Origin: Actinomyces qiguomingii
GTDB taxonomy: Bacteria; Actinomycetota; Actinomycetes; Actinomycetales; Actinomycetaceae
DNA: 64,000 nt
Assembly (NCBI RefSeq): GCF_004102025.1
Contig: NZ_CP025228.1
Coordinates: 2,170,001-2,234,000, forward strand
Direction: 5' to 3'
Under the pieces are notes generated by a model. The model was not told the DNA's origin, did no database searches, and saw only the letters and a list, made by a program, of their open reading frames with translations. Shown here piece after piece: positions 35,437-46,429 of the stretch (within the stretch, counting starts at the first letter, position 1; every line of letters begins with the position of its first letter). Position numbers and translations under genes: made by a program.

Positions 35437-37188
35437 ATGGCGACGCGCGAGGAGAACCGGGAGCGCATACGTGTCCTGTGGGAGTACATCAAACCGCACC
35501 GGAAGGTGCTGGCCCTCGGGGTCGTGCTCGGGCTGGCGACAACCGCCACCTCGCTGGCCACCCCCATGGTGACCAAGTGGGTCCTGGACACCCTGGGAAC
35601 GGGCGTCAATCTGCTGCAGCCGGTGGGGCTGCTGATCGGTCTGTTCGTGGTGGGGGCGATTGCCGGCTTCGCGCAGTACGTGGTATTGGGCCGGCTGGCG
35701 GAGAACATCGTGCTGGACGCGCGCCGCTCCCTGATTAGCCGGTTTTTCCGCGCCAAGCTGCTCCAGGTGCAGCGCATCCGCACCGGTGAACTGGTCACCC
35801 GCGTCACCAGCGACACGGTGCTGCTGCGGGAGGCGACCACCAGTTCCGTCACTCAGCTGGTGGACGGAGCGGTGGCACTGGTCGGCACCGTCGCGCTCAT
35901 GCTGGTCCTCGACGTACCCCTGCTCATCGCCACGCTCATCACCCTCGTGGTCATCGCAGTCCCCTTGATCATCCTGATGCCCATGATCGGTGAGGCCGAT
36001 AAGCGCGCCCAGGACTCGCTGGGCGAGCTCGGCGGCTCGCTCGAGTCTGGTATGCGCGCCCTGCGCACCGTTAAGGCCTCACGTGCGGAGGACCGAGAGG
36101 TGGCGGCCTCCCAGGATCGGGCGCAGACCGCGGCCAAGTTCGCAATCCGCTCGGTGTGGATCTCGGCCATGACCGGGGTCGTTGCCGGTGGCGGTCTACA
36201 GCTGGGAATCATCGCCATCCTCGGTTTCGGGGCCTGGCGGGTGAGTACCGGGGCGCTGGCCGTATCCACGCTGGTCGCGTTCCTGCTGTACGCCTTCAAT
36301 CTCGTTGCTCCGATCAGCGACCTGACCATGGCTTTCACCCAGCTGCAGTCCGGCATCGCGGCGGCCGGACGCATTCGCGAGACCCAGCATCTTGAGCTCG
36401 AGGATCTGCACGCGGTTCCGGGCGGCGCCGCTGAAGTCGCCGATGCGGAGGACTCGCCCCGGATCGTGCTGCGCGACGTCATCGCCCAGTACGCCGATAC
36501 GGAGCAGCCGGCCCTGAGCGGAGTTAGCCTGGAGATCCCCCGTACCGGCCACGTCGCCCTGGTCGGTCCCTCCGGTGCGGGCAAGACCACGGTGTTCTCC
36601 CTGCTCCTGCGCTTCCTCGAACCGACTTCCGGAAGCCTTGAGCTCGACGGCGTGCCCTACGAGCGCCTGAGTATCGATCAAGTCCGCTCGCGGATCTCCT
36701 ATGTGGAGCAGGAGACGCCGGTCATCCCGGGCACCGTCCGGGACAACGTTAACTACCGGCATCCGGAGGCCGACGATGCGGAGGTGTGGCAGGCGCTCGA
36801 CGCCGTCGGCCTGGCGGACACGGTGCGTAGGCTGCCTGAGGGGCTGAATGCGCAGGTGGCCGCCACGAGCCTGTCCGGCGGGGAGAGGCAGCGACTCGCC
36901 ATTGCGCGCGCCCTGCTGCGCTCCCCCGACCTGGTGCTGCTCGACGAGGCGACCGCCCAACTGGACGGTATCAGCGAGGCCGCGATTCAAAGGGCGATTC
37001 TCCGGCTCGCGCAGGCGGGGACAGTGGTGACGATCGCCCACCGCCTGTCCACCGTCGTCGACGCCGACCGCATCATCGTCCTGGAAGACGGGCAGGTGCG
37101 CGATGAGGGCACACACGCGGAACTGCTGGAGCGCGACGGCCTCTACCAAGAGTTCATCGCCGCCCTGCGGATCGGGACGCCCCGGTAG
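35437..37188 (+). CDS. ABC exporter, membrane and ATPase domains fused
   Basis: 583 aa half-transporter that would act as a dimer. The N-terminal 300 residues hold six membrane helices (type I exporter fold). The ATPase domain has Walker A GPSGAGKTT, the signature LSGGERQRLAIARALLRSP, Walker B LVLLDEATAQLD and the switch histidine in IAHRLST. Related proteins export drugs, lipids or peptides. No peptidase C39 domain is present, so it is not a LanT-type processing exporter. It stands alone. Confidence 0.93.
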   Translation: MATREENRERIRVLWEYIKPHRKVLALGVVLGLATTATSLATPMVTKWVLDTLGTGVNLLQPVGLLIGLFVVGAIAGFAQYVVLGRLAENIVLDARRSLISRFFRAKLLQVQRIRTGELVTRVTSDTVLLREATTSSVTQLVDGAVALVGTVALMLVLDVPLLIATLITLVVIAVPLIILMPMIGEADKRAQDSLGELGGSLESGMRALRTVKASRAEDREVAASQDRAQTAAKFAIRSVWISAMTGVVAGGGLQLGIIAILGFGAWRVSTGALAVSTLVAFLLYAFNLVAPISDLTMAFTQLQSGIAAAGRIRETQHLELEDLHAVPGGAAEVADAEDSPRIVLRDVIAQYADTEQPALSGVSLEIPRTGHVALVGPSGAGKTTVFSLLLRFLEPTSGSLELDGVPYERLSIDQVRSRISYVEQETPVIPGTVRDNVNYRHPEADDAEVWQALDAVGLADTVRRLPEGLNAQVAATSLSGGERQRLAIARALLRSPDLVLLDEATAQLDGISEAAIQRAILRLAQAGTVVTIAHRLSTVVDADRIIVLEDGQVRDEGTHAELLERDGLYQEFIAALRIGTPR

Positions 37189-37211
37189 GCGGTTCACGGA
37201 TTCACCTGGCC

Positions 37212-37454
37212 CTATGACCCGCTGGATCCCTCGGCGACTCCGAAGGCGTCCAGGTAGGCCCGTTCGGCACCGCCGGCGCGCATGTCCACGGTGGCGGCCA
37301 CCAGCCCGTCCTCGAGCAGGATTACCCGCTCGCGCACCTCGTCGAGCACGCTGAGAATGGCGCCGCATGGCGGCCTGGAAACGGGCAGCAGCACCAACAT
37401 GAACTTGACTCGCCGCAGCCGAAATGCTGTCGCGATCAAGTTCAGGGCCCTCAC
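37212..37454 (-). pseudogene. ABC transporter ATPase C-terminal remnant
   Basis: Reads LDEVRERVILLEDGLVAATVDMRAGGAERAYLDAFG and a stop, the last part of an ABC-2 exporter ATPase. The Walker and signature motifs are missing, and the upstream part (ATAFRLRRVKFMLVLL) looks like unrelated fused sequence. A second, more decayed copy lies at 34895-35009. It fills the space between the ABC exporter and the hydrolase gene. Confidence 0.6.
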
Positions 37455-37479
37455 GGCCTGCCTTCACTCTCCCAATCAC

Positions 37480-39357
37480 TCACACCAGCATGGGGAACAG
37501 TCCCCAGTAGGCGATGGCCACCAGCAGCGTGGCAGCCCCAATCATCGCCGCGGTGAGCACGGCTGCGGCGGGCACGGTCAGCCAGCGTCCCTTCTCACCG
37601 CGCTCCCGATTGGCGGCATGCGTCGCCGCCCGCATGCGCCGGGCTCGATAGGCGAGCTTGACGAGCATGACCACGGCGACCATCGCCACCAACTGGACCA
37701 CCACCCAGCCGCCGTAGGAGAACAAATGGTTAGTGCGGTAACTGGTGGCCAGGGAGGCCACCCCCAGGATGTAGACCACGTACAGTAACCAGGCTGCTGT
37801 TACGCTCAGGCACAGGGAGGTGGCCCACCGGCCGATGGGGTCGGGCAGGTGCAGGCCGCGGCGTCCACGCAATCGTGGCGCCTGCCCGAGTAGCCAGCCG
37901 ACGCCGGCCGCCACCATCAGCCCGAAACCCATTATGAGAGTGGTGAGCATCAGATCCCCTGAGGCATACCAGCGAGTGGGGTCGGGAGCCTGTGCCCAGT
38001 AGGCCTGGGTGGGGGTGGCGCCAGCCACATGCGGCTGGGCGGAGGCGGTGTCCGGCAGGCCGGTCACCCACCGGGACAGGTCGCGGGTCACCCCCGGGGC
38101 GAGCGAACCGTCGGTGGAGATACCGAGTTTGAGCCCATGGTTGGCGCCGTCGTAGTACCTGACGGTGAACTGATCGTTGTTGGCGGCCTGCAGCGCTTCC
38201 CGCACGGTTGTAGGCCCCTGCACCAGCGGCATGGAGGCATCGGCGGTGCCGTAGAGCATGAGCACCGGGACGGTGATGGTCTCCAGGTAGGTCACGGAGT
38301 CGAAGTCGGCGTACTCGAAGCCGCCGCCGGGGATGTTGGCGGAGCCAAGCACGCGCGGAATCAGATCCAGCAGGGCCTGCGGAACTCCTACATTTCGCAT
38401 ATAGGTGTCCACGGCAAGCGCCGCCTGCTCGCGCAGCCGCACCACCGGAGCGCTGGCCAGGATCAGGAAGGCAACCCGGTCATCCTCGGCGGTCAGTACC
38501 ACCGCGGGGATGGCGCCCTCGGATTCGCCGTATATGCCTATGTCGCCGCTGTCCACGCCCTCCAGGGCGATCAGATAATCCAGACTGTGCCGGTAGGTTT
38601 CGGCCATGGACAGGTAGTCGCGTTCAGTTGCGGAGTAATCCTCCATGGGTTTGCCGGGTACCAGCGTGGTCACGCCGGCGGAGGCAAGCGACTCGGCCTG
38701 TTCGGAGAAGCCCCAGAAGGTGTGGGTGCCGGCGCCGTGCATGAAGATCACCCCCGGGGTGTCATCCTCCACGCCGATGGGTCGGCGCAACAGAGCGGTG
38801 CTTTCATCACCGTTGGCCTGGGTGATGGTGATTTTGGTGGTCTGAACGCGATAGGTGCCGACGGCTGCAGTATCCACCGTGCCGCCGATGGCGGTGTCGG
38901 TTGTATACGGAGTCAGGGAATCGGCGACCGGCTGCGGGTTCCAACGAGGTCCCGCAAGCGTGCCGATGAGGCTGAGAGCAAGGGCGGTGACCATAATCCC
39001 GCCAATGGTGCGGTGGTCGGTGGATACCGCCAGCACCAGAGCCCCCAGGGCGAGTGTGAGGAGTATCTCCCAGATCTCCCGTCCCCCGGTCCCCAGCAAT
39101 CCCATGAGCACGGCTGCGATGAATGCGGCCGCCAACACGATCAGGGTGCGTCGCCGTTCGGTGCGCCACAGCCATGACAACAGCGTCCAGGCCCGGCGCG
39201 GGAACTCGCGCATCCACCTCCAGCCGGAGCGAAGTTCGGCCACGGTTATGCGCGCCGGCTGCCGTTTTGGGCCAACTCGGCGCACCGATTTCGCCTTGGG
39301 CCGGGCACCACGCCGCTTAACTTCGGGCCGCTTGTGGGAGTCGGGGAGTGGGTGCAT
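37480..39357 (-). CDS. Membrane-anchored alpha/beta hydrolase
   Basis: 625 aa. Three hydrophobic segments follow a basic N-terminus (about 68-135). Then comes an alpha/beta hydrolase domain with the oxyanion loop MHGAGTHTF, the nucleophile elbow GESEG (Ser about 271), an acid in YGTADASMPL and the histidine in DGANHGLK. Three or four membrane helices end the protein. The substrate is unknown; the hydrolase domain probably lies outside the membrane. It starts 12 bases after the era stop, so it may be the last gene of the phoH-era operon. Confidence 0.8.
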   Translation of the reverse strand: MHPLPDSHKRPEVKRRGARPKAKSVRRVGPKRQPARITVAELRSGWRWMREFPRRAWTLLSWLWRTERRRTLIVLAAAFIAAVLMGLLGTGGREIWEILLTLALGALVLAVSTDHRTIGGIMVTALALSLIGTLAGPRWNPQPVADSLTPYTTDTAIGGTVDTAAVGTYRVQTTKITITQANGDESTALLRRPIGVEDDTPGVIFMHGAGTHTFWGFSEQAESLASAGVTTLVPGKPMEDYSATERDYLSMAETYRHSLDYLIALEGVDSGDIGIYGESEGAIPAVVLTAEDDRVAFLILASAPVVRLREQAALAVDTYMRNVGVPQALLDLIPRVLGSANIPGGGFEYADFDSVTYLETITVPVLMLYGTADASMPLVQGPTTVREALQAANNDQFTVRYYDGANHGLKLGISTDGSLAPGVTRDLSRWVTGLPDTASAQPHVAGATPTQAYWAQAPDPTRWYASGDLMLTTLIMGFGLMVAAGVGWLLGQAPRLRGRRGLHLPDPIGRWATSLCLSVTAAWLLYVVYILGVASLATSYRTNHLFSYGGWVVVQLVAMVAVVMLVKLAYRARRMRAATHAANRERGEKGRWLTVPAAAVLTAAMIGAATLLVAIAYWGLFPMLV

Positions 39358-39369
39358 GGCGGGCGGTGT

Positions 39370-40407
39370 TCAGAATCCGAGTCTGGCCAGAGCTTTGGGG
39401 TCGGACTGCCAGTCCTTGACAGTGCGCACGTGCAGGTCAAGGTATACCTTACGGCCGAGCAGCTCCTGGATGCCGTGGCGGGCCTGGGTGCCGATCGTCT
39501 TGAGGTTGGCACCGCCCCGGCCGATGATGATGGCCTTCTGGGAGTCGCGTTCAACCAGGAGGCTGACGCGAACCTGCAGGCGATTGCCTGCACCCTTGAT
39601 TCGGCCGGCATTCTCGGCGGTGGCCGGGTCGACGATCTCATCGACGACCACGGCCAGCGAGTGCGGCAGTTCCTCATGCAGGCGCTCAAGAGCGGCTTCG
39701 CGGACGAGTTCACCGACCATAACTGCCTGGGGCTCGTCGGTGACGGAGTCGGTGGGGTACAGCGGCGGCGAAGGGGGCAGGTGGGCGGTCAGGACCTCCT
39801 CCAGCACATCGATCTGCTCCCCCTTGACGGCTGATACCGGCACGATATCCGCCCAGTCACCGAGCTCATTGACGGCCAGGAGCTGCTTGGCCAGGTTAGG
39901 GCGGGAGACAGTGTCGGTTTTGGTGACGACGGCGACTACGGGCTTGCCCAGGGCGGCCAACTCCCGGGCGATGAGCCGGTCGCCGGGACCGATCTTGTCA
40001 CCGGCGGGTATGCAGAAGGCGACCACGTCCACGCCCGTGAGCGTTTCGCGCACCAGGTCATTCAGGCGCTGGCCGAGCAGGGTGCGCGGGCGGTGGAATC
40101 CGGGGGTGTCCACCAGCACCAGCTGGCTTTCGGGCCGGCTGACCACACCACGGACGTTGTGGCGGGTGGTTTCGGGGCGGCCGGAGGTGATGGCGATCTT
40201 TGTTCCCACCAGCGCATTGGTCAGGGTGGACTTGCCGGTGTTGGGCCGGCCGAGCAGGCAGACGAAACCGGCCCGGAAGTCCTCGGGATAGTCGGGCAAG
40301 GGGATGGGTGCGCGGGCGGGGTCTGCGGCTGCCGAGTCCAGATCGTCGGGGAGGATCGGGAAGCCATCGGCGTCAGTGGTGTGGGTCATCGCTTCTGCCT
40401 CACTCAT
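39370..40407 (-). CDS. era: GTPase Era
   Basis: 345 aa (ATG 40407; ATG 40389 with GAGG upstream is an alternative). Era assists 16S rRNA maturation and 30S assembly. G1 is [10 protein letters not shown]2 includes the TTRHN stretch, G3 is DTPGFH, and G4 is TKTD in place of the more common NKxD. The C-terminal KH domain has [36 protein letters not shown], the classic Era RNA-binding signature. Its start overlaps the CBS-domain gene by eight bases. Confidence 0.96.
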   Translation of the reverse strand: MSEAEAMTHTTDADGFPILPDDLDSAAADPARAPIPLPDYPEDFRAGFVCLLGRPNTGKSTLTNALVGTKIAITSGRPETTRHNVRGVVSRPESQLVLVDTPGFHRPRTLLGQRLNDLVRETLTGVDVVAFCIPAGDKIGPGDRLIARELAALGKPVVAVVTKTDTVSRPNLAKQLLAVNELGDWADIVPVSAVKGEQIDVLEEVLTAHLPPSPPLYPTDSVTDEPQAVMVGELVREAALERLHEELPHSLAVVVDEIVDPATAENAGRIKGAGNRLQVRVSLLVERDSQKAIIIGRGGANLKTIGTQARHGIQELLGRKVYLDLHVRTVKDWQSDPKALARLGF

Positions 40408-41719
40408 CGGATTCGTCGGTTTGGTCGTGGGGTGTCGGTGCTGGCGGGGCGGCGTCGACGGCGTCGGAGCGGGAGGCCAGCAGCGTGGCTACCTGCCGGC
40501 GCCGGCCGGTAGCCTCCTCGGCTACCAGGTGTACACCCTGCACGTCGCCACTGGCACCGGGCAGCGGCACCCTGCCTATGGCCTTCGTTAGCAGCCCGCC
40601 GGCGGTGTCGACGTCGTCGTCGTCGATCTCCAGGCCGAAGAGCTCGCCGAGGGCGTCCAGGCCCAGGCGGACAGGTACGCGGAAGATGCCCTGCCCCAGA
40701 TCCTCGGCCACAGGCTCGGCATGGTCGTGCTCGTCGGTCAGTTCGCCGACGACCTCCTCCAGCAGGTCCTCCATGGTGACCAGGCCGGCGATGCCACCGT
40801 ACTCGTCAACGGCAAGGGCGATGTGGAAGTGTCCCAGCTGCATCTCGCGCAGCAGGTCATCGGCGAGCTTGGTCTCGGGCACGTAAGTAGCCTCACGTAC
40901 GAAAGACACCACAGGTCGTTCCCAGTATTCGGGATGGTCGGACAGGCGCCGCAACAAGTCCTTCAGATACAGGATGCCACGCACGTCGTCGGCGTCCTCC
41001 CCGATCACGGGCACACGCGAGTATCCGGAACGGATGAACAGCCGCATGGAGGCCGAGGCAGGCTTATGCTGCTCAATGGTGACCATATCTGTGCGGGGCA
41101 CCATAACCTCTCGCACGAGCGTCTGGCCAAGCTCCACGACCGAACGCATCATCTCACGGTCCTCGTCCTCAATGGTCTCGGAGTCGCCGATCTCGTCGAT
41201 CATTTCGCGCAGATCCTCGGTGACTTCGGCACGCATGTCGGCGTCGGTGAGGGCGGAGACGTGACCGAAGCGTGCCTGCAGCCAGCGCCAGGGAGCGCCC
41301 AAGGAGTCGACCCTCTCCAACATGCCCGCAAGCACCAGCAGGGTACCGGCGGGGTTGCGCCGGCCCGCCGAGCGCGGGGAGACGCCAACCAGCAGGCCCA
41401 GCAGCACCAGGTTCAGGGCGATCGCCACCAGTAGGACCTGCCACCACTTCTCGAAGCGGCCGGCCACGCCCAGGGTCACCAGGACCGCTACCAGCATGTC
41501 CACGCCGGCGCGCAGGCCGGCCACAGCGGCCAGCACTCGATCGCGTTCAGCGGTCAGGACCACCACCCGGTCGGCACGGCGGCGGCCGGCCTCCACGAGG
41601 TCCTCGGCGGCGGCACGGGTCATGCGGGTCAACGCCCCCTCCCCCGCCGACAGGGCCATCCCGAAGCCGAGCGCGACCACGGCCGCTACCAGCAGCAGAA
41701 CAGTGGGGGTGGCGGTCAC
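40400..41719 (-). CDS. CBS-domain membrane protein (CorC/HlyC family)
   Basis: 439 aa. It has an N-terminal DUF21-type membrane domain with about three helices, then two CBS domains ([16 protein letters not shown] and [27 protein letters not shown]) and a C-terminal CorC/HlyC domain. Family members are linked to magnesium/cobalt efflux; the haemolysin label is historical. It sits between ybeY and era, where most actinobacteria keep it, and overlaps ybeY by four bases. Confidence 0.92.
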   Translation of the reverse strand: MTATPTVLLLVAAVVALGFGMALSAGEGALTRMTRAAAEDLVEAGRRRADRVVVLTAERDRVLAAVAGLRAGVDMLVAVLVTLGVAGRFEKWWQVLLVAIALNLVLLGLLVGVSPRSAGRRNPAGTLLVLAGMLERVDSLGAPWRWLQARFGHVSALTDADMRAEVTEDLREMIDEIGDSETIEDEDREMMRSVVELGQTLVREVMVPRTDMVTIEQHKPASASMRLFIRSGYSRVPVIGEDADDVRGILYLKDLLRRLSDHPEYWERPVVSFVREATYVPETKLADDLLREMQLGHFHIALAVDEYGGIAGLVTMEDLLEEVVGELTDEHDHAEPVAEDLGQGIFRVPVRLGLDALGELFGLEIDDDDVDTAGGLLTKAIGRVPLPGASGDVQGVHLVAEEATGRRRQVATLLASRSDAVDAAPPAPTPHDQTDESDE

Positions 41720-42170
41720 TTGCCCCGCTCCGCCAGGAAGGTCAGCAGCAAGGTGCGCTGGAGGTCGAACATCTCCTTCTTCTCCGCCGGCTCGGCATGG
41801 TCGTAGCCGAGCAGGTGCAGGATTCCGTGGACGGTGAGCAGGAGCATCTCCTCCACGGCGCTGTGGCCGGCCTCAAGGGCCTGTCTGGCGGCCACCTGTG
41901 GACACAGCACCACGTCACCGAGGGTGCCCGGAGGAGCCTCGTTCTCGGCTGTGCCAGGGCGCAGCTCGTCCATGGGAAAGCTCATCACATCCGTGGGGCC
42001 CTCCAGGCCAAGCCAGCGCACATGCAGTTCGGCCATGGGCTCGGGGTCGATGAACAGTATGTTCAGCTCGGCCAGGGGGCTGACATGCATATTGGACAGC
42101 ACGTGATCGGCCAAGGCGGCGAACTCGGCGGCGTCGATGGGCGTGGTGGTCTCGTTGATGACCTCGGTGG

Positions 42171-42174
<4 letters not shown>
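41716..42174 (-). CDS. ybeY: Endoribonuclease YbeY
   Basis: 152 aa. A metal-dependent RNase for 16S rRNA 3' processing and ribosome quality control. The zinc-binding motif [11 protein letters not shown] (about residues 115-125) is complete, and DVMSFPMDE is the conserved upstream block. It overlaps phoH and the CBS gene by four bases each, so translation is coupled. Confidence 0.96.
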
Positions 42175-43258
<1,084 letters not shown>

Positions 43259-43259
<1 letters not shown>

Positions 43260-43276
43260 GCTACCGGCCGGTAGCA
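43259..43276. promoter_or_regulatory. Perfect 18-bp palindrome at the phoH start
   Basis: TGCTACCGGCCGGTAGCA is fully self-complementary and overlaps the first base of the phoH start codon. It could be a repressor site or, in RNA, a hairpin that hides the start. No regulator is known. Confidence 0.6.
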
Positions 43277-43286
43277 CTCCCCAACC

Positions 43287-43325
43287 ACCGAGGTCGGTAG
43301 AAATAACCACCGAGGTCGGTAGATA
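43287..43325. repeat. 22-bp tandem repeat, locus 5 (two units)
   Basis: CCGAGGTCGG cores begin at 43288 and 43310. The units read ACCGAGGTCGGTAGA followed by AATA or TATGG. It lies between divergent phoH and the AlbA-type pseudogene. Confidence 0.85.
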
Positions 43326-43393
43326 TGGCCCGGCCCAACGGATTGGTCCGGATCGGCCTTCCTTACCCTCAGGTGTGATGTCTCAGGACATCG

Positions 43394-44577
43394 GTGACAG
43401 TTCTGCCTCAGGACATCCTTACCCTCAGGTCTGAAGGCCGCATCGCCATCAACGAGGGGCAAAACCCTCCAGTTCGACCACGACCTGTCTTCACCCGGCG
43501 GGCCGCTGCGGACGATTGTCGCCTTCGCGAACTCGGCGGGTGGCGGCTGGTCATCGGTGTAGCAGACGACGGCACGGTGGTCGGTGTCCAAGACCCACTC
43601 GCCGAGGAGGAACGCGTCGCCAGCCTCATCGATGACCGGATCTCACCCCAGCTGGTCCCCGCGATCGATCTGGTGACGCTGGCAGACAAGACGGTGCTCG
43701 TTGTTGATGTGCCACTCAGTACTCGCCGACCTCACTACATCACCCGCCAGGGTGCGGAAGCCGGCGTCTACGTGCGCCTCGGTTCCACCACGCGGCAGGC
43801 GGACCCCGCGCTGGTGGCCGAACTCGAACGCAACGCCCGCGGCATCGCCTTCGAAAACCTTCCCGAACCACGCGCCACACTGGAGGACCTGGATCTGCAG
43901 GTCCTTTCCGAGCTGCGCGGACGCGACACGTCGGCCGATGACCTCCTGGCACTCGGCCTCGCTGCCAAACAGGGTGACCAGACCGTCCCCACCAATGCGG
44001 GCATCCTTGCCGCCTGCCCCGACCCCACGCGCTTCCTGTCCTCCGCCTGGGTCCAGTGCGGGCGCCTGCGCGGCCCGCACGGCACGGACATCTTCGACCA
44101 GACCGAGATTCACGGCCCCATGGCGCTGGCCGTCGACCCCGCCGTGGAGTTCCTGCTCAAGCACGCCTACAAGACCGCGGTCTTCGGCGAAGTCCGGCGC
44201 CGCGACGTTTACTCGATCCCCATCGAACCGATCCGCGAGGCGATCGTCTCTTCCGCGAAGCCGGGATCATGGAGCAGTGGGGTACCGGAATCCAGCGCGT
44301 CTTCGAGCAGGTGGCTGAGGCCGGCCTGCCCGAGCCCGTCATTGAGGAGATCCAGGACCGTGTGCGGGTCACGATCTACGTGCCCAGCCACGACCCGGCC
44401 AAGAGCGGCGAACATGCGAACAAGTCGGGCGTGGATGGAGGTACTCCAAGCAAACCGGGCGACTCACCAAGTCAGCGCACCAAGTCACTAAGTCGAGTCA
44501 CCAAGTCGGAGCACCAAGTCACTAAGTCGAGTCACCAAGTCGGAGCACGAAGTCAAAGCACCAAGGCACCAAGATGA
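43394..44577 (+). pseudogene. AlbA-domain / RecG-like ATP-binding protein, broken
   Basis: The N-terminal AlbA_2 (Schlafen-like) domain shows FANSAGG in one frame and LVIGVADDGTVVGVQDP in the next, so there is a frameshift near 43530. The middle reads normally (YITRQGAEAGVYVRLGSTTRQ, LLKHAYKTAVFGEVRRRDVYSIPIEPIREAIV). Near 44250 about 60 expected codons are missing and the frame changes, then LFREAGIMEQWGTGIQRVFEQ restores the family sequence. The C-terminus is a Lys/Ser repeat encoded by a 34-bp tandem repeat. It is not functional as read. Such proteins are often linked to mobile DNA and defence. Confidence 0.8.
44477..44544. repeat. Perfect 34-bp tandem duplication
   Basis: Two identical 34-bp units (44477-44510 and 44511-44544), followed by a decayed third. 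Each unit holds the submotif CACCAAGTC or CACTAAGTCG several times. It encodes the Lys/Ser/Val-rich tail of the broken AlbA-type gene. Confidence 0.9.
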
Positions 44578-44830
44578 GGCACTAAGAAACCAAGTCGGCG
44601 CAGCGAACACACCGCCCGCGCCTACCTTCGCATTCTCACGGGAACAACCGAATGAACGCGATAGCAGGCATCCAATGCCAGCTCTTCCGGTTTGAGCGCA
44701 TGGTCGGCAGCACCAGGCACATTCGGCGGCCCACGTCGAGGGCGGCAGTCGCACAGGCACGGGAACACACTCCCAATCAGAAGAGCCAAGTGCCCCTGCT
44801 TCCCCGGCAACGCCGCCGCCTGCATCCGTT
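44578..44830. other. Intergenic stretch without recognised gene
   Basis: 253 bp between the AlbA-type pseudogene and the ABC-2 permease. On the minus strand a short piece (ALKPEELALDACYRVHS) looks like decayed coding sequence but cannot be assigned. Confidence 0.3.
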
Positions 44831-45577
44831 TTAGCGCACCCGCCGCGGCACGGTCAGGGCGGCCACCGCGAGGATGGTCACGCCTGCCCCGGCCACCAGC
44901 CCCAAGTCGGCGGCGAAGGCGGCGGTCGGTGCGGTATTCGCGCTGAGCTCGCCGACGGCGTCCACGGCCCAGCTCATGGGCAGCACGTTGCTGCACAGCT
45001 CCAGCACCCGCGGCAGCTGGGAGCGGGCCACGAGCAGCCCGCAAAGGAAGATCTGCGGGCCGATGATCACGGGGAAGAACTGGACCGCCTGGAACTCGGT
45101 GCGGGCGAAGGCGGAGACGAACAGGCCCAGTGCCACGCCCAGGAAGCCGTCAACCAGCGCGGTGAGGATCACCCACGCCCAGGAGGCGGCTATCTGCACC
45201 CCCAGGCACCACGCGGCAACCGCGCACAGCACCAGTGACTGGCCCACCGCCGTGGCGGTGAAGGCGGCGGCATAGCCGAGCAGCAGGTCGGCGCGGTGCA
45301 GGGGTGTGGTCCACAGCCGCTCCAGCGTGCCGGAGCCGCGCTCGCGCAGCATGGTCACGCTGGTAACCAGGAACATCACCAGCATCGGCAGGATCGCCAT
45401 CATGGCCACGGCAATCCGGTTGAACAGCTGCTCTCCGTGCGGATAGTCGTAGTAGACGAAGTACAGCAGGGTCAGCAGGGCGGCAGGTACCACCATGATC
45501 AAGCCGGGGGTGCGCCCGTCGGCCGCCAGCTGTGCCAGGACGCGGCGGACGGTGGCGGCGAAGGTGCGCGTGTTCAT
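44831..45577 (-). CDS. ABC-2 type permease (DrrB-like)
   Basis: 248 aa from ATG 45577. Six hydrophobic segments. The cytoplasmic ABC-2 signature RERGSGTLERLWTTPLHRADLLLGY (about 85) is clear, and FFPVIIGPQIFLCGLL is the late conserved block. It works with the ATPase just upstream, whose stop overlaps its start (ATGA). Exporters of this class remove drugs or lipids. Regulated by the TetR gene two positions upstream. Confidence 0.9.
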   Translation of the reverse strand: MNTRTFAATVRRVLAQLAADGRTPGLIMVVPAALLTLLYFVYYDYPHGEQLFNRIAVAMMAILPMLVMFLVTSVTMLRERGSGTLERLWTTPLHRADLLLGYAAAFTATAVGQSLVLCAVAAWCLGVQIAASWAWVILTALVDGFLGVALGLFVSAFARTEFQAVQFFPVIIGPQIFLCGLLVARSQLPRVLELCSNVLPMSWAVDAVGELSANTAPTAAFAADLGLVAGAGVTILAVAALTVPRRVR

Positions 45578-46359
45578 CGCTCCCCCTCCCCGCGCTCCGC
45601 CCTCCGGACGACGTCGAGGAAGGCGGCGTCGAGGGTGTCGGCGCCGGTGCGCGCCAGGAGCTCGGCGGCGGTGGTCGAGGCCAGGAAGCGGCCGGCGCGC
45701 ATGAGCAGCACGCGATCGCAGCGCAGGGCCTCGTCCATGACGTGGCTGGAGATCAGCAGGGTGGCGCCCGCATCGGCCAGATCCCGGAAGGTCGCCCACA
45801 GCCCCTCCCGGGTCAGTGGGTCCAGGCCGACCGTCGGTTCGTCGAGTATCAGCAGTTCCGGTCCGGCCACCAGGGCGCAGGCGAGCGAGACCCGGCCGGT
45901 CTCGCCGCCGGAGAAGGTGCTCACGCGCCGGTCGGCCAGGTCGGTCAGGCCCACCGTGTCCAGCACCTCGTCGACGTCGCGGGCGCGCCGACCGGCCAGT
46001 GCGGCGAAGTAGCGCAGGTTCTGGCGGGCGGTCAGGTCCTTGTACACGGCCGCCGCCTGCGTCACATAGCCGACCCGGTCGCGTACGGCGGGCACGCCCG
46101 GCCGCTTCCCCAGCACTTCGACCGCGCCGTTGTAGTGCTGCACGCCGACGAGGACGCGCATCAGGGTGGTCTTGCCGCAGCCAGAGGGGCCTAGCAGGCC
46201 GGTGACGGAGCCGGGTCGCAGATCAAGGTCCAGGCCACGCAGGATCTCGGTGCCGCCGCGCCGCACCCGCAGCCCACGAACGATGACGGCGCTCGGGGGC
46301 GCGGCCACTTCGGTGGGCACGTAGCCACCACGGCCGGTGTCCCGTCCGTTTTTCATCAT
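45574..46359 (-). CDS. ABC transporter ATP-binding protein (DrrA-like)
   Basis: 261 aa from ATG 46359 (next codon is also ATG). Walker A is GPSGCGKTT, Walker B is LLILDEPTVGLD and the switch histidine is in ISSHVMDEA. The signature is degenerate, FSGGETGRVSLA in place of LSGGQ. There is no ribosome binding site; a promoter is placed so that the mRNA should start at the ATG. Energises the DrrB-like permease. Confidence 0.9.
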   Translation of the reverse strand: MMKNGRDTGRGGYVPTEVAAPPSAVIVRGLRVRRGGTEILRGLDLDLRPGSVTGLLGPSGCGKTTLMRVLVGVQHYNGAVEVLGKRPGVPAVRDRVGYVTQAAAVYKDLTARQNLRYFAALAGRRARDVDEVLDTVGLTDLADRRVSTFSGGETGRVSLACALVAGPELLILDEPTVGLDPLTREGLWATFRDLADAGATLLISSHVMDEALRCDRVLLMRAGRFLASTTAAELLARTGADTLDAAFLDVVRRAERGEGER

Positions 46360-46394
46360 GTGATGAATATAAGGGAGCCACCACTGCACGGCAA
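46352..46394 (-). promoter_or_regulatory. Leaderless promoter and TetR-type operator of the ABC genes
   Basis: Minus strand: TTGCCG (46394-46389), 17 bp, TATATT (46371-46366), then six bases to ATG at 46359. A palindrome TTCATCA-TG-TGATGAA (46352-46367) covers the -10 edge and the start codon. It is a good candidate site for the TetR regulator encoded just upstream. The site and promoter are read by eye. Confidence 0.6.
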
Positions 46395-46429
46395 GGCCGC
46401 TCGCCTTGTGCACGCCAACGCTCGGCGAC

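Noticed and set aside
35437..37188. ABC exporter as the transporter for the lanthipeptides
   Set aside because: It lacks a C39 peptidase domain, lies 15 kb away beyond core genes, and has core-like base composition.
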